Below are positions 42,289-51,527 of a DNA stretch of 64,000 nt, one piece after another. The stretch's first letter is position 1, and each line of letters starts with the position of its first letter. The DNA comes from Nocardioides cavernae (lineage in GTDB: Bacteria > Actinomycetota > Actinomycetes > Propionibacteriales > Nocardioidaceae): the NCBI RefSeq assembly GCF_016907475.1, contig NZ_JAFBCA010000001.1:2108001-2172000 (forward strand), given 5' to 3'. The notes below the pieces were generated by a model. It did no database searches. It saw nothing but the letters and a program-made list of their open reading frames with translations, and was not told the origin of the DNA. The position numbers and the translations under genes were made by a program.

Positions 42289-43998
42289 ATGAGATCACGA
42301 ATTCAACTGGCTGCTGCGGCAGCCGTGACAACCGTGGTGGCCGGCGGCCTCGCCGTACTCGGCGCCGCACCCGCCTCGGCTGCGACGCCCACCGGCGGGT
42401 GCTGGGTGTATTCGCCCACGACGCCGTCAAACATCGAGGACACGGTTCCGGCCAGTCAGACGTCGTCGACCCTGGCGCCGTGGGCGAACCCCGGTCCGGC
42501 CGACTACACGCTCACCTCGAGCGGTAGCAACGCTGTCGGTGGTACGCGCAACTTCAGCATGACCTTCAACGAAGGTCCGACCAACGGCGGTCCGCCCGCC
42601 AGCGGCACGGTCTACTACTACTTCTCGGTCAACGGCACCAACCTGCCCGCGATCTCGAAGGCGTTCAGCGCCGGAGGCGCTGCGCCCATCCCGGGTGACA
42701 CGATCAACGGGTCCTACAACATCACCGCTGCCGGGACGCAGAACATCGTGCTCCGCAAGGTCTACTACGACATCCCGTCGTTCTTGACCCGGGTCGCCTG
42801 CAACGGCCAGGCCACCGGCGTCCGGATCAATCCGAGCGGTGGGGTCAACCCGGCGACGACGCCGGTGGACACCAACATCACCACCAGCTTCACCGCCGTG
42901 AACGCCCCCGCTGCCTCCATCACGGCGGTGAGCAACCAGACGGTCACCACGCACGCGCGCAGGAACGACGTCATCTCGTTCTCGGTGACCGACTTCACGG
43001 ACGGCTCGGCCAGCGCACAGCTGTGCGACTCCGCAGGCAACAACTGTGACACCGGAACGTCGTCCTTCACCGTCACCGGTGGCGCAGGGACCGGAACCCT
43101 CAACGTTGGTGCCTCTCCGACCACTGGGTCCCGGCGGCTCAAGGTCACGAGCGGTGCGGACACTCGCCTCGTCCCGATCACGATCCTGGCGAACGTCACC
43201 TTCAACATCACCGCAACGGGCAACAACGTCACGTTCTCCGGCTCCAACTGGGACCCGAACCAGTCGGTCAGCGTCGGTGGTTACCTCGCGCCGCCGCCGA
43301 TCCCGCCGAACCCGACCAGCGACGCGCCCACCACCGTCACGGCGGACTCGACCGGAGCCATTACCGGCAGCTTCACGGTCTCGGCCGGCCAGTCAACGGT
43401 CACCGCGTTCATCGGTGCCAGCCGAATCCACGCGAATGGCCCCCCGCCCACCGTCCTGTTCGCGTCCCAGTCCTTCGGTGACGCGTGCGTCGCCAAGGTC
43501 GGAACAGCCACAACGGGCAGCTGCTCCCTCGTGGAGACGGTCAACCTGACGGTGAACGCCGGCGACCTGAAGATGTCCAAGGTGTCCGGTCCGGTTGTCA
43601 TGTCCGCCGTCACGCTGGACGGCACCGCCACCACCTCGAGCGGTTCGCTCCAGGACGTCACCGTCAAGGACTACCGCGGTGGCACCCTCGGGTGGTCACT
43701 GGTCGGCCGGTTCTCGGGGCTCAGCAACGGCGGCTTCTCCATCACACCGGACAAGCTGACCTGGGCGCCGACGTGCACGGCCGGAGGCAACAACAACGAC
43801 ACCGTGACCGCGGGTGCAGGTGGTGCGTTCGCCGACTCGGCGACTGCCCTGCCGCTCTGCTCCGTGGTGGCGGGTGGCTTCGGCGCCGACGGCACGAGCG
43901 GTGGCGACACCGTCGCCGACGCCGGTCTCACGCTGGCGGTGGCAGCCAACCAGGCTGCCGGCAGCTACACCGGCACGATCACCCTGACGCTGTCGTGA
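42289..43998 (+). CDS. Secreted protein with 'GGCWVY' N-domain and WxL-like C-domain
   Basis: A 569-residue exported protein. The signal peptide ends near residue 31 (APASAATP). Residues about 35-195 form a domain that recurs in the LPQTG protein at 52229: GGCWVYSPT, LAPWANPGPADYTLT, MTFNEGPTNGGPPASG and ACNGQATGV. The middle has Ig-like repeats. The C-terminal part (about 430-569) resembles WxL cell-wall domains (VTVKDYRGGTLGWSLVG, ending AGSYTGTITLTLS). WxL proteins bind peptidoglycan non-covalently with DUF916 partners, and such a partner is the next gene. Good ribosome site AAGGAG. A hairpin at 44026-44062 follows. Confidence 0.72.
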   Translation: MRSRIQLAAAAAVTTVVAGGLAVLGAAPASAATPTGGCWVYSPTTPSNIEDTVPASQTSSTLAPWANPGPADYTLTSSGSNAVGGTRNFSMTFNEGPTNGGPPASGTVYYYFSVNGTNLPAISKAFSAGGAAPIPGDTINGSYNITAAGTQNIVLRKVYYDIPSFLTRVACNGQATGVRINPSGGVNPATTPVDTNITTSFTAVNAPAASITAVSNQTVTTHARRNDVISFSVTDFTDGSASAQLCDSAGNNCDTGTSSFTVTGGAGTGTLNVGASPTTGSRRLKVTSGADTRLVPITILANVTFNITATGNNVTFSGSNWDPNQSVSVGGYLAPPPIPPNPTSDAPTTVTADSTGAITGSFTVSAGQSTVTAFIGASRIHANGPPPTVLFASQSFGDACVAKVGTATTGSCSLVETVNLTVNAGDLKMSKVSGPVVMSAVTLDGTATTSSGSLQDVTVKDYRGGTLGWSLVGRFSGLSNGGFSITPDKLTWAPTCTAGGNNNDTVTAGAGGAFADSATALPLCSVVAGGFGADGTSGGDTVADAGLTLAVAANQAAGSYTGTITLTLS

Positions 43999-44025
43999 TG
44001 TCGCGACTCGTCTGACGCTCCATGG

Positions 44026-44062
44026 CCCGGATGGGCGCCGCTCGGGCGGCGACCCATCCGGG
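44026..44062 (+). terminator. Strong hairpin between WxL-like and DUF916-like genes
   Basis: CCCGGATGGGCGCCGC (44026-44041) pairs with GCGGCG-A-CCCATCCGGG (44046-44062): 16 base pairs with one bulged A and a TCGG loop. It probably attenuates or ends transcription after the WxL-like gene, so that the secreted protein can be made in excess over the downstream anchor. Confidence 0.75.
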
Positions 44063-44114
44063 TGGAGTCATTCCCCAGCCCCATCGAATCGACTGACGAA
44101 CGAGGAGACCCGCG

Positions 44115-45140
44115 ATGACCCTCGTGGCACGACGTGTGACGGCCACCCTGACCGCCCTGATCCTCGGCGTGGGGCTCGTGCTCCTGGCAGGAACCGAGGC
44201 CGTGGCGGCCGACAACGGGGCCTGGTCGGTGACGCCGACCCCCCCGGAGGTGGAGACAGCGACGCCGCGCAACTACTTCGTGCTGGAGGGCGAGCCCGGC
44301 CAGGTCGTCAAGGACAGCGTGCGGATCCAGAACTTCACGGACAAGCCCATCACGTTCGACCTCTACGGTGCCGATGGCTACAACACCCGCGCGAGCGGCT
44401 TCTTCGCCCTCAAGGGTTTGGAGGAGCCCCAGACCGACGTCGGTGCCTGGATCCGGATGCCCTTCCGCCGCCTGACTGTCGCCGGGCGTACCCAGGCTGA
44501 CGTCCCCTTCACCATCAAGGTCCCGGACAACGCGACGCCCGGCGACCACGTGGGAGGCGTCGTCGCGCTCAACACGGCGATCGAGGGCACCCAGGATGCC
44601 GACGACCTCAAGATCGGCGTGCAGCGCGCCGTGGGGGCGCGGCTCTACCTCCGGGTCGCTGGCCCAGTGACACCCGACGTCACCGTGACTGAGGTGGGGC
44701 TCGACCACGAGCGAGGCTGGCTTCCCTGGACCGGCTCGGGCAACGGCACGGTCACCTACACGATCGAGAACACCGGCAACGTGCGACTGGCGCCCGGCAC
44801 TGTGATAGCGCTGACGGGCCTCTTCGGTCGCGAGCTGGACACCGTGCGCCCAGAGGCTCTCGTCGATCTGCTGCCCGGCCAGACGGTCACGCTCACCGAG
44901 GCGGTCACTGGCATCGGGTTCCTGGACCGGGTCACGACATCGGTCTCGCTGGAGATCAGCGAAGGCGTGGGTGACACCGGGCAGACCGTCAGCTGGGTCA
45001 TTCCGTGGCTGGCCATGGCCCTCCTGGCTCTCCTCCTCGTCGGGGCCGCATGGTGGTGGCGCCGCCGCCGGAACGAGCGCCAGCGAAGCTTCGACTCCGT
45101 CAGGGATGCCCCTCTGATCACCGTCTCATCGGTCCCGTGA
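44115..45140 (+). CDS. DUF916-like WxL-interacting, membrane-anchored surface protein
   Basis: A 341-residue protein with an N-terminal signal peptide (to about residue 32), an Ig-like DUF916 region (NYFVLEGEPGQVVKDSVRIQ, GDHVGGVVALNTA; about 48-185), a second beta domain (about 190-285), a C-terminal membrane helix (WVIPWLAMALLALLLVGAAW) and a basic tail. WxL-interacting proteins of this build bind both WxL proteins and peptidoglycan. It follows the WxL-like gene and overlaps the next gene by 4 nt. Assignment rests on pattern and neighbourhood. Confidence 0.75.
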   Translation: MTLVARRVTATLTALILGVGLVLLAGTEAVAADNGAWSVTPTPPEVETATPRNYFVLEGEPGQVVKDSVRIQNFTDKPITFDLYGADGYNTRASGFFALKGLEEPQTDVGAWIRMPFRRLTVAGRTQADVPFTIKVPDNATPGDHVGGVVALNTAIEGTQDADDLKIGVQRAVGARLYLRVAGPVTPDVTVTEVGLDHERGWLPWTGSGNGTVTYTIENTGNVRLAPGTVIALTGLFGRELDTVRPEALVDLLPGQTVTLTEAVTGIGFLDRVTTSVSLEISEGVGDTGQTVSWVIPWLAMALLALLLVGAAWWWRRRRNERQRSFDSVRDAPLITVSSVP

Positions 45141-46408
45141 GGCGCCTCCTCACGGCGTTGCTCGCTGCACTCCTGGCGCTCCCTCCCGCAGCGGCCTTCG
45201 CTGACGACGATGTGACTGTGGAGCGCACGGAGTCGCTCACGGCCACTGTGGTGCCGGGTTCCGCGGCCCCGGGCACCACGGTTGAGGTGGTCGGGTCGGG
45301 GTGGCCGGCCTTCACCCAGGTGCAGGCGGTGCTCTGCGGTGACCTTGCGATCGGGGGCTCGAGCACCTGCGACCAGTCAGGAGCAGTCCTGGCGAGCGCC
45401 ACCGAGAACGGCATGATCGAGCTCGACCTCCTGGTGGGCCGGCCGCCCGCGCCCTGCCCCTGCGTGGTGCGCGTTGCGTCCTACCAGGGATCGACGGTGG
45501 CGGTGGATGCACCCTTCACGGTCATCGGGCACCCCGTCGGAACCCCGCCGGAACCGGTCGTCCCTGCGCCCCGGCTCGAGGTGACAGAGGTCCGCCTGGA
45601 GGGGAGCGGCGGCCCGGCCGCACTCTTCGGGGCTGCGCCCGAGCGCCGTGTCGTCCTCACCTTGCAGAACACCGGCACGGCGCCGGCGGTCAACCCGCAG
45701 GTGCGCCTCGGCGTCGGGAAGAGCGCGTCCACCGAGCCGACCTCGACGACCACGACCGACCTGACCATCGAGCCGCTGCAGAGCGTCGAGGTGTCGGTCA
45801 CCGTCGGCCTCCCGATCGCCGCCTTCGGTGACTACCGGGTCGTCGCGCAGGTCGGGGACGACCCGGCGACCGCCGCCAGCACCACCTGGACCGCCTACCC
45901 CTGGGGTCTGATCGCGCTCAACGTGCTCGGTCTGGTGCTGCTCGTCTGGGGGATCCGGCGCCGGATGACCGCCCGTCGTCGTGCCGACGCGGCAGCCCAA
46001 GCTGCGCGGCACCGTGCCACGGCCGAGGGCTACGCCCTGCCCGACGTGGTGTACGTCGAAGCGCTCGGCGGCTTCCTGGTCAGCCCGCGGGCTGCGAGCC
46101 GGTCCAGGGTGCTGAGGAAGGTCGACGGCCGGCTCGAGGCGCGCGACCTGGCGGCGCTGCTCGCTGGTGGCACCCGCCTGCCGGACGCGCCCTCTGACGA
46201 CACTGGCGCAGCGGTCGTCGACCTGGCGGCCGTCGAGCGGTGGCTGGCCAGGCGCGGTGGCCGTGGTCGCAGTCTGATCGACGAGCTGCTCGATCCTCCG
46301 CCTGCGCAGGTCCGCGACGGCGCCCGCGTGTCTGCCGATGCCGTGGTTGACATCGAGGCGGCCGATCGATGGCTGGAGCGACGCGATCGGCAGAAAGGTT
46401 CCGCCTAG
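45137..46408 (+). CDS. Membrane-anchored surface protein with neocarzinostatin/Ig-like domain and long cytoplasmic tail
   Basis: A 423-residue protein starting at GTG 45137 (overlap with the previous stop). A signal peptide (to about residue 23) is followed by a beta domain (about 30-135) with PGTTVEVVGSGWPAFTQVQA and Cys pairs (VLCGD, STCDQ, PCPCVV) recalling the neocarzinostatin-type fold. A second Ig-like domain (about 150-250) and a membrane helix (PWGLIALNVLGLVLLVWGI) lead to a charged cytoplasmic tail of about 150 residues. The tail has repeated acid-rich W-L motifs (VERWLARRG, ADRWLERRD). It could connect surface binding to the cell interior. Function not known. Confidence 0.65.
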   Translation: MRRLLTALLAALLALPPAAAFADDDVTVERTESLTATVVPGSAAPGTTVEVVGSGWPAFTQVQAVLCGDLAIGGSSTCDQSGAVLASATENGMIELDLLVGRPPAPCPCVVRVASYQGSTVAVDAPFTVIGHPVGTPPEPVVPAPRLEVTEVRLEGSGGPAALFGAAPERRVVLTLQNTGTAPAVNPQVRLGVGKSASTEPTSTTTTDLTIEPLQSVEVSVTVGLPIAAFGDYRVVAQVGDDPATAASTTWTAYPWGLIALNVLGLVLLVWGIRRRMTARRRADAAAQAARHRATAEGYALPDVVYVEALGGFLVSPRAASRSRVLRKVDGRLEARDLAALLAGGTRLPDAPSDDTGAAVVDLAAVERWLARRGGRGRSLIDELLDPPPAQVRDGARVSADAVVDIEAADRWLERRDRQKGSA

Positions 46409-46413
46409 AACTC

Positions 46414-46429
46414 GATATCGTATATTGTC
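46414..46429. promoter_or_regulatory. AT-rich operator/promoter island before the ABC importer
   Basis: GATATCGTATATTGTC lies 25 nt before the start of the binding-protein gene. It is the best copy of the island family: GATATCGTA also at 23735, GATAT-T-GTATATT at 26241, and ATCGTATAT (inverse) at 19805. TATATT is a possible -10 box. Confidence 0.65.
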
Positions 46430-46454
46430 GCAACGAACAGAGGACGGAGACCCG

Positions 46455-47852
46455 ATGGTGGAGCAGGCGCGCGCGAGCCGCAGGGCCGGTCGAGACCACG
46501 ACCGGTCACTTCTGCTGCGCGGTGCCGCCGTGGTCGTCGCCGCCGGCCTCGCGCTGGCCGGGTGCGGCACCGTCATGCCGGGCGCCGTCGTCGGCGACCG
46601 GGTCGCCGGCGGCACGGTCTCGGCCAGCGCCGAGGGCGTCGGTGCCGGCGTCACCGACGACGCGGTCAAGGTGGTCTTCGTCGGCACGGACCTCGAGGGC
46701 GTCAAGAAGGTCACCGGCTTCAAGACCGCCGACGCCGGCGACCCCGAGGCCCAGGTGGCCGCGCTGGAGGAGTGGGTCAACGCCAACGGCGGGATCGGTG
46801 GTCGCACGCTCGACGCGGTGTTCAAGATGTACGACGCCACCGAGGACTCGCCGGCCGCGGAGGAACAGTTCTGCAACCAGATCACGCAGGACGACCGAGC
46901 CTTCGCCGTCGTACTGACCGGTCAGCTCCAGAGCAACGCCCGCCCCTGCTACGCCAAGCGCCAGACCCTGATCCTGGACGCCACCCTGGTCGCCACCGAC
47001 AAGCAGGCCTACCAGGAGATGGCGCCCTACCTCTGGTCGCCGGCCTACCCGGAGTACGACGGCACGGTGCGCGCCTTGATCGACACCCTCGACGAAAAGG
47101 GCTTCTTCGAGGGCCGCGACAGGGTCGGGCTGGTCGCCGACGACACCCCGATCAACCGACGCGTGGTCGAAGGCCTGGCCACCTCGATGCTCAAGGAGCT
47201 CGGGGTCACGCCTGAAGTCGGGTGGGTCGACACGACCGACCTGGGGTCGTTGTTCCAGGGCAACGAGCAGGCGGCGGTCACGTTCCGCTCGGAGGGGCTG
47301 GACCGGGTGATGTTCCTCGGCGGCGCCCGGCTGGCCTCGATCTTCGCGACCGTCGCCAGGACCCAGGAGTTCGACGCCACCTACGCCATCTCCAGCTTCG
47401 ACAGCCCGGGCTTCTTCGTGAACAACCCCGACACGGTCCCGCCCGAGGTGCTCCAGGGCATGGTCGGGATCAGCTTCAACCCGAGCGGCGACGTCTCCGA
47501 TGCGCAGCTGCCCTTCCCTCGTCAGGGGCCTGAGCAGGAGTGCATGGACATCTACGCCGATGCAGGGATCACCTTCGACTCCCGGGAGTCGGCTCGCGTC
47601 GCCCTGCCCTACTGCGATGCGGCTCGGATCCTGCAGGCGGGTGCGGCCGACCTCACCGACAACCTCAACGCCTCGGCCTGGGGTGCTGCCGTCCAGGGCC
47701 TGGGTGACTCGTTCGTCCCGGCCACGGGCTTCGCGGGAGGTGTCGCCACGGACTCCTACTCCGCCTCCGGCGCCTACCGAGTGATGGCCTTCGACGACAC
47801 GTGCGGCTGCTTCCAGTACGAGGGTGAAGATGTTGCTCTCCCGCGGCCGTGA
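46455..47852 (+). CDS. ABC transporter substrate-binding lipoprotein (branched-chain amino acid type)
   Basis: A 465-residue periplasmic-binding-type lipoprotein. The signal peptide ends in the lipobox LALAGC (Cys about residue 36). The body is the Leu/Ile/Val-binding type I fold: VKVVFVGTDLEG, then NANGGIGGRTLDAVFKMYD (about 110) and the second-domain segments VGLVADDTPINRRVVEGLA and VMFLGGARLASIFATVARTQ. It starts the importer operon with LivF-type and fused LivHMG genes, and its 3' end overlaps the ATPase gene. Such importers take up amino acids but also aromatic and other hydrophobic acids, so a pathway acid or pigment fragment is possible. Confidence 0.9.
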   Translation: MVEQARASRRAGRDHDRSLLLRGAAVVVAAGLALAGCGTVMPGAVVGDRVAGGTVSASAEGVGAGVTDDAVKVVFVGTDLEGVKKVTGFKTADAGDPEAQVAALEEWVNANGGIGGRTLDAVFKMYDATEDSPAAEEQFCNQITQDDRAFAVVLTGQLQSNARPCYAKRQTLILDATLVATDKQAYQEMAPYLWSPAYPEYDGTVRALIDTLDEKGFFEGRDRVGLVADDTPINRRVVEGLATSMLKELGVTPEVGWVDTTDLGSLFQGNEQAAVTFRSEGLDRVMFLGGARLASIFATVARTQEFDATYAISSFDSPGFFVNNPDTVPPEVLQGMVGISFNPSGDVSDAQLPFPRQGPEQECMDIYADAGITFDSRESARVALPYCDAARILQAGAADLTDNLNASAWGAAVQGLGDSFVPATGFAGGVATDSYSASGAYRVMAFDDTCGCFQYEGEDVALPRP

Positions 47853-48609
47853 GCGCGTGGTGACCGCGCCGGTCGCGGGCGCGCCCGCGCTCGAGGTGTC
47901 CGGCGTCCAGTGCTCCTACGGCCAGGTGCAGGTGCTCTTCGACGCTTCGCTGCGCGTCGACCAGGGCGAGATGGTGGCGTTGCTCGGCCCCAACGGGGTC
48001 GGCAAGAGCACGCTGCTCAAGGTCATCGGCGGACTGCTGGCTCCCGACGCCGGGACCGTCGCGCTCGGCGGTCTCGACGTCACCCGGTGGAGCACCCGGG
48101 AACGCATCGAGCACGGCCTCTGCCAGGTCGTCGGCCAGTCGACCTTCGGTTCGCTGAGCGTCGAGGAGAACCTCCGCATGCACGCCTACGGTGCTCAGGA
48201 CCGTGAGTGGGCACGTGAGGCGGTCGACGCCGCGCTCGCTGTCTTCCCGCGCTTGGAAGCGCGCAGCGCCCAGCCCGCCTCGACGTTGTCGGGGGGTGAG
48301 CGTCAGATGTTGGCGCTCGCCAAGTCGATCGTCCAGTCGCCACGGCTCCTGGTCATCGACGAGTTCTCCCTGGGACTGGCGCCGGTCGTGGTCGGTGGCC
48401 TCCTCGACCTGGTCCGCCGGCTCAACGAGCGCGGCGCTGCCGTGCTGGTGGTCGAGCAGTCGGTCAACGTCGCGCTCTCGCTGGTGGACCGGGCCTACGT
48501 GATGGAGAAGGGCCGGATCGTGGCGGAGGACGCCGCGGCCGCGCTGCACGCCGACCCCGAGCGGGTGCACGCCCTGATGCTCGGGGGCCACGTGGGGGAG
48601 CGGCCATGA
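47830..48609 (+). CDS. ABC transporter ATPase (LivF type)
   Basis: A 259-residue ATPase with Walker A LLGPNGVGKSTLL, signature TLSGGERQMLALAKSIV, Walker B LLVIDEFSLGLAP (LivF-type IDEF-S-LGLAP) and the H-region VLVVEQSVNVALSL. The ATG at 47830 is chosen over a GTG two codons earlier because of the purine-rich GAGGGTGAAG before it; either overlaps the binding-protein gene by about 25 nt. It pairs with the LivG-type domain fused at the end of the next protein, so that the complex has two different ATPase subunits. Confidence 0.92.
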   Translation: MLLSRGRERVVTAPVAGAPALEVSGVQCSYGQVQVLFDASLRVDQGEMVALLGPNGVGKSTLLKVIGGLLAPDAGTVALGGLDVTRWSTRERIEHGLCQVVGQSTFGSLSVEENLRMHAYGAQDREWAREAVDAALAVFPRLEARSAQPASTLSGGERQMLALAKSIVQSPRLLVIDEFSLGLAPVVVGGLLDLVRRLNERGAAVLVVEQSVNVALSLVDRAYVMEKGRIVAEDAAAALHADPERVHALMLGGHVGERP

Positions 48610-51473
48610 CCCTCCTCCTGACGAACGGCCTGGTGGCGGTGGGCGGCTTCGACGTCGGTATCGACCGCGTGGTCATCGGGCTCTTCAGCGGCCTGACCTA
48701 CGGGCTGCTCGCAGTCGGCCTGGTGCTGGTCTACCGCTCGAGCAGGTTCGTGAACTTCGCCTACGGCTCGATCGGCGCGTTCGGTGCCGCCATCCTGGCC
48801 CTGTTCGTGGGCGACTGGGGAGCGCCCTACTGGATCGGCTTCCCGGCGGCGATTCTCGTGGCGGCGGCCCTCTCCGGGGCTATCGAGGTGGGCGTCGTTC
48901 GCCGGCTCGCGGGCCGTCCGAGCCTGATCGGGATGATCGCGACGCTCGGTCTCTCGCAGTTCATCCTGATCAGCGCGCTGCTCATCAACAGCGACGGCGT
49001 CAGTGGCTTCACCTTCCCTCAGCCCTCCTACCTGCCGTCGTTCACCATGGGCCGGATGCCGGTGGGTCCGCCCTACATCGCGATGTTCGTCCTCGGGCCG
49101 CTCGTGCTGCTCGGCCTGGCCCGGTTCCTGCGGCACAGCCGGCACGGACTGGCGATCCGGGCTGCGGCGGACGACCCGGACGCCGCCTCCCTGGAAGGGA
49201 TCCGGGCGCCCCGCATGGCGAGCCTGGCGTGGGCGATCGCGGGTGGCATCGCGGCGTTCTCGGCGATCCTGGTCACTCCGACCACGTCGGGACAGTCGAT
49301 CGAGACGCTGGGCCCGGACCTGCTGCTCAAGGGCCTCGCCGGCGCGGTGATCGCGCGGATGTCCTCGATCCCGATCGCGGTCGGCGCCTCGCTCGGCGTG
49401 GGCGTGCTCGAGCAGGTCCTGCTCTCCAACCCCGACACCCGCGACCTGGTCCCCGTCGTCCTCGGCCTGGTGATCGTGGCCGCGCTCCTGCGCCAGCCGG
49501 AGCTCGGTCGGGCCGGGCAGGAACGGATCGGCTGGCGACGGATCGGGCCCTCGCCCCTTCCCGCGGCCTACGCTGACGTGCGGGCGATCCGCCTGACCCC
49601 GGTCGTGCTCGGCGCATCCTTGGCGCTCGTGGCCGTGTCCCTGGCCTATGTGGTCAGCAACGAGACCGCCTCGGTGCTCACCTCGGTCACCGGGTTCGCC
49701 CTCGTCGGTCTCAGCGTCGGGTTGATCACCGGGGTGGCGGGCCAGCTGTCGCTGGGTCAGTTCGCCTATGCCGGGATCGGGGGAGCCGTCTCGGTCCACC
49801 TGGCGACCCGCTCGGACAACTTCGTGGTCGGGGTGGTCGGCGGCGTCGTCGCTGCTGGGCTGGTCTCGGCCCTGGTCGGGATCCCTGCGCTGCGCCTCAA
49901 GGGCCTGGCCCTGGCGGTGTCGACGCTCGCCTTCGCGCTGGCGACGTCGGCGTGGGTGCTGCGCCTGGACCTGTTCCTGGGCGACGGGGTCTCACCGCCG
50001 AAGCCGACCTGGTTCGGCTACTCGCTGGAGCTCTCGCGCGACTACTACCTGTTCGCGCTGCTCATGCTCGCGCTGGGCCTCTGGGTCTCCGCCAACCTGT
50101 GGCGCAGCGGCTTCGGACGCTCGCTGCAGGCGCTGCGCGACAACGAGGACGCCGCGCGGGCTTTCACCGTCCCGAGCCGGCGCCGCAAGCTCCAGCTCTA
50201 CTTCACCGCCGGTGCGCTGGCAGGTCTCGGCGGCGTCGTGATCGGTCACGGCCAGTCCCAGCTGACCGTCAACTCCTTCCCCGCCTCCGCCAGCATCGAC
50301 GTCGTCGCCCTGACCGTGGTCGGTGGTCTCGGACTCGTCCTGGGACCGCTGGTCGGCTCGCTGCTGATCGTCGGACTGCCGTCGCTTGTGGCCCTCGGGC
50401 TCCCCGGCCAGGCGGCGCTCGCGGTGGGTTGGCTGGCCGTCGTCGTGCTGCTCCCCGACGGGCTCGGTGGGCTGGGCATCCGCGCCCGCGATCGCTGGTA
50501 TGACCTGCTGGCGACCCGGGCAGGCATCGACCCGGCGTCGGCGCGCGCCGAGCTCGAGGACGCGCCCTCACCACTGCGCGCCACTGCGCGCCTCGAGGGA
50601 CTCTTCGAGGAGCCGCCGGCGGTGGGGGCCGCGGGAGCTCCGCAGCTCGTCGTCCAGGGGCTCGCCAGGCGCTTCGGTGGCGTCGTCGCCGTCGACCAGG
50701 TCCACCTCGAGGTCGGCCGCGGCGAGATCCTGGGGATCATCGGGCCCAACGGTGCCGGCAAGACCACGTTGTTCGAGGTCATCGCAGGATTCACCGCGGC
50801 GGACGCCGGCCAGGTGCTCTTCGAGGGCGTCGACGTCACCAGATCCAGCCCGGAGAGCCGGGCGATGGCAGGCCTGGTGCGTTCGTTCCAGGACGCCGCG
50901 CTGTTCAGCACCCTCACGGTGCGCGAGACCGTGATGATCGCGGGTGAGCGCGTGGCGCCCAGCAACGTGCTCGCCTCGGCGCTCGGCACACGGCTGCCCG
51001 ACCGGCGCAAGGCCGCGCAGGCTGACGAGCTGATCGAGCGGATGGGCCTGGGACCGTTCGAGGGCCGGACGATCGCGGAGCTGTCCACCGGGACCCGTCG
51101 CGTGGTCGAGCTGACCTGCCTGCTCGCCCTGGAGCCACGGGTGCTGCTCCTCGACGAGCCCTCGGCGGGGATCGCCCAGAGCGAGAGCGAGGCCCTGGGC
51201 AGCCTGCTGCTCGACATCCGGCGCGAGCTCGGCACGACCATGATCGTGATCGAGCACGACCTGCCCCTGCTGGCCCGGCTGTGCGACCGGATGGTGGCCA
51301 TGAACCTGGGCCGCCTGGTCGCCTCCGGGACTCCCGACGAGGTCCGCGCGCACCCCGCCGTCGTCGAGTCCTACCTGGGGTCCTCCGCGGCTGCGAACGA
51401 CCGCTCCGGCCCGCATCTGTCAAGTGTTCCCCGGACGGGGAGCGACACCATGACGCTCACAACGCCGTTGTGA
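48606..51473 (+). CDS. Fused LivH-LivM-LivG ABC importer (two permeases plus ATPase)
   Basis: A 955-residue chain that joins three normally separate subunits. Residues about 1-295 are the LivH-type permease (GLFSGLTYGLLAVGLVLVYR, LASLAWAIAGGIAAFSAIL), about 320-640 the LivM-type permease (GLITGVAGQLSLGQFAYAG, ALRDNEDAARAF) and about 680-940 a LivG-type ATPase with Walker A IIGPNGAGKTTLF, Walker B VLLLDEPSAGI and H-loop MIVIEHDLPLL. The ATPase signature is altered to ELSTGTRR instead of LSGGQ. The chain overlaps LivF by 4 nt. Fusion fixes the stoichiometry. Substrate unknown. Confidence 0.92.
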   Translation: MTLLLTNGLVAVGGFDVGIDRVVIGLFSGLTYGLLAVGLVLVYRSSRFVNFAYGSIGAFGAAILALFVGDWGAPYWIGFPAAILVAAALSGAIEVGVVRRLAGRPSLIGMIATLGLSQFILISALLINSDGVSGFTFPQPSYLPSFTMGRMPVGPPYIAMFVLGPLVLLGLARFLRHSRHGLAIRAAADDPDAASLEGIRAPRMASLAWAIAGGIAAFSAILVTPTTSGQSIETLGPDLLLKGLAGAVIARMSSIPIAVGASLGVGVLEQVLLSNPDTRDLVPVVLGLVIVAALLRQPELGRAGQERIGWRRIGPSPLPAAYADVRAIRLTPVVLGASLALVAVSLAYVVSNETASVLTSVTGFALVGLSVGLITGVAGQLSLGQFAYAGIGGAVSVHLATRSDNFVVGVVGGVVAAGLVSALVGIPALRLKGLALAVSTLAFALATSAWVLRLDLFLGDGVSPPKPTWFGYSLELSRDYYLFALLMLALGLWVSANLWRSGFGRSLQALRDNEDAARAFTVPSRRRKLQLYFTAGALAGLGGVVIGHGQSQLTVNSFPASASIDVVALTVVGGLGLVLGPLVGSLLIVGLPSLVALGLPGQAALAVGWLAVVVLLPDGLGGLGIRARDRWYDLLATRAGIDPASARAELEDAPSPLRATARLEGLFEEPPAVGAAGAPQLVVQGLARRFGGVVAVDQVHLEVGRGEILGIIGPNGAGKTTLFEVIAGFTAADAGQVLFEGVDVTRSSPESRAMAGLVRSFQDAALFSTLTVRETVMIAGERVAPSNVLASALGTRLPDRRKAAQADELIERMGLGPFEGRTIAELSTGTRRVVELTCLLALEPRVLLLDEPSAGIAQSESEALGSLLLDIRRELGTTMIVIEHDLPLLARLCDRMVAMNLGRLVASGTPDEVRAHPAVVESYLGSSAAANDRSGPHLSSVPRTGSDTMTLTTPL

Positions 51474-51527
51474 GTCCTCCGCGATGACCGCACCACGCCC
51501 GAACCCGAGCAGTATGGAGACGAACAC

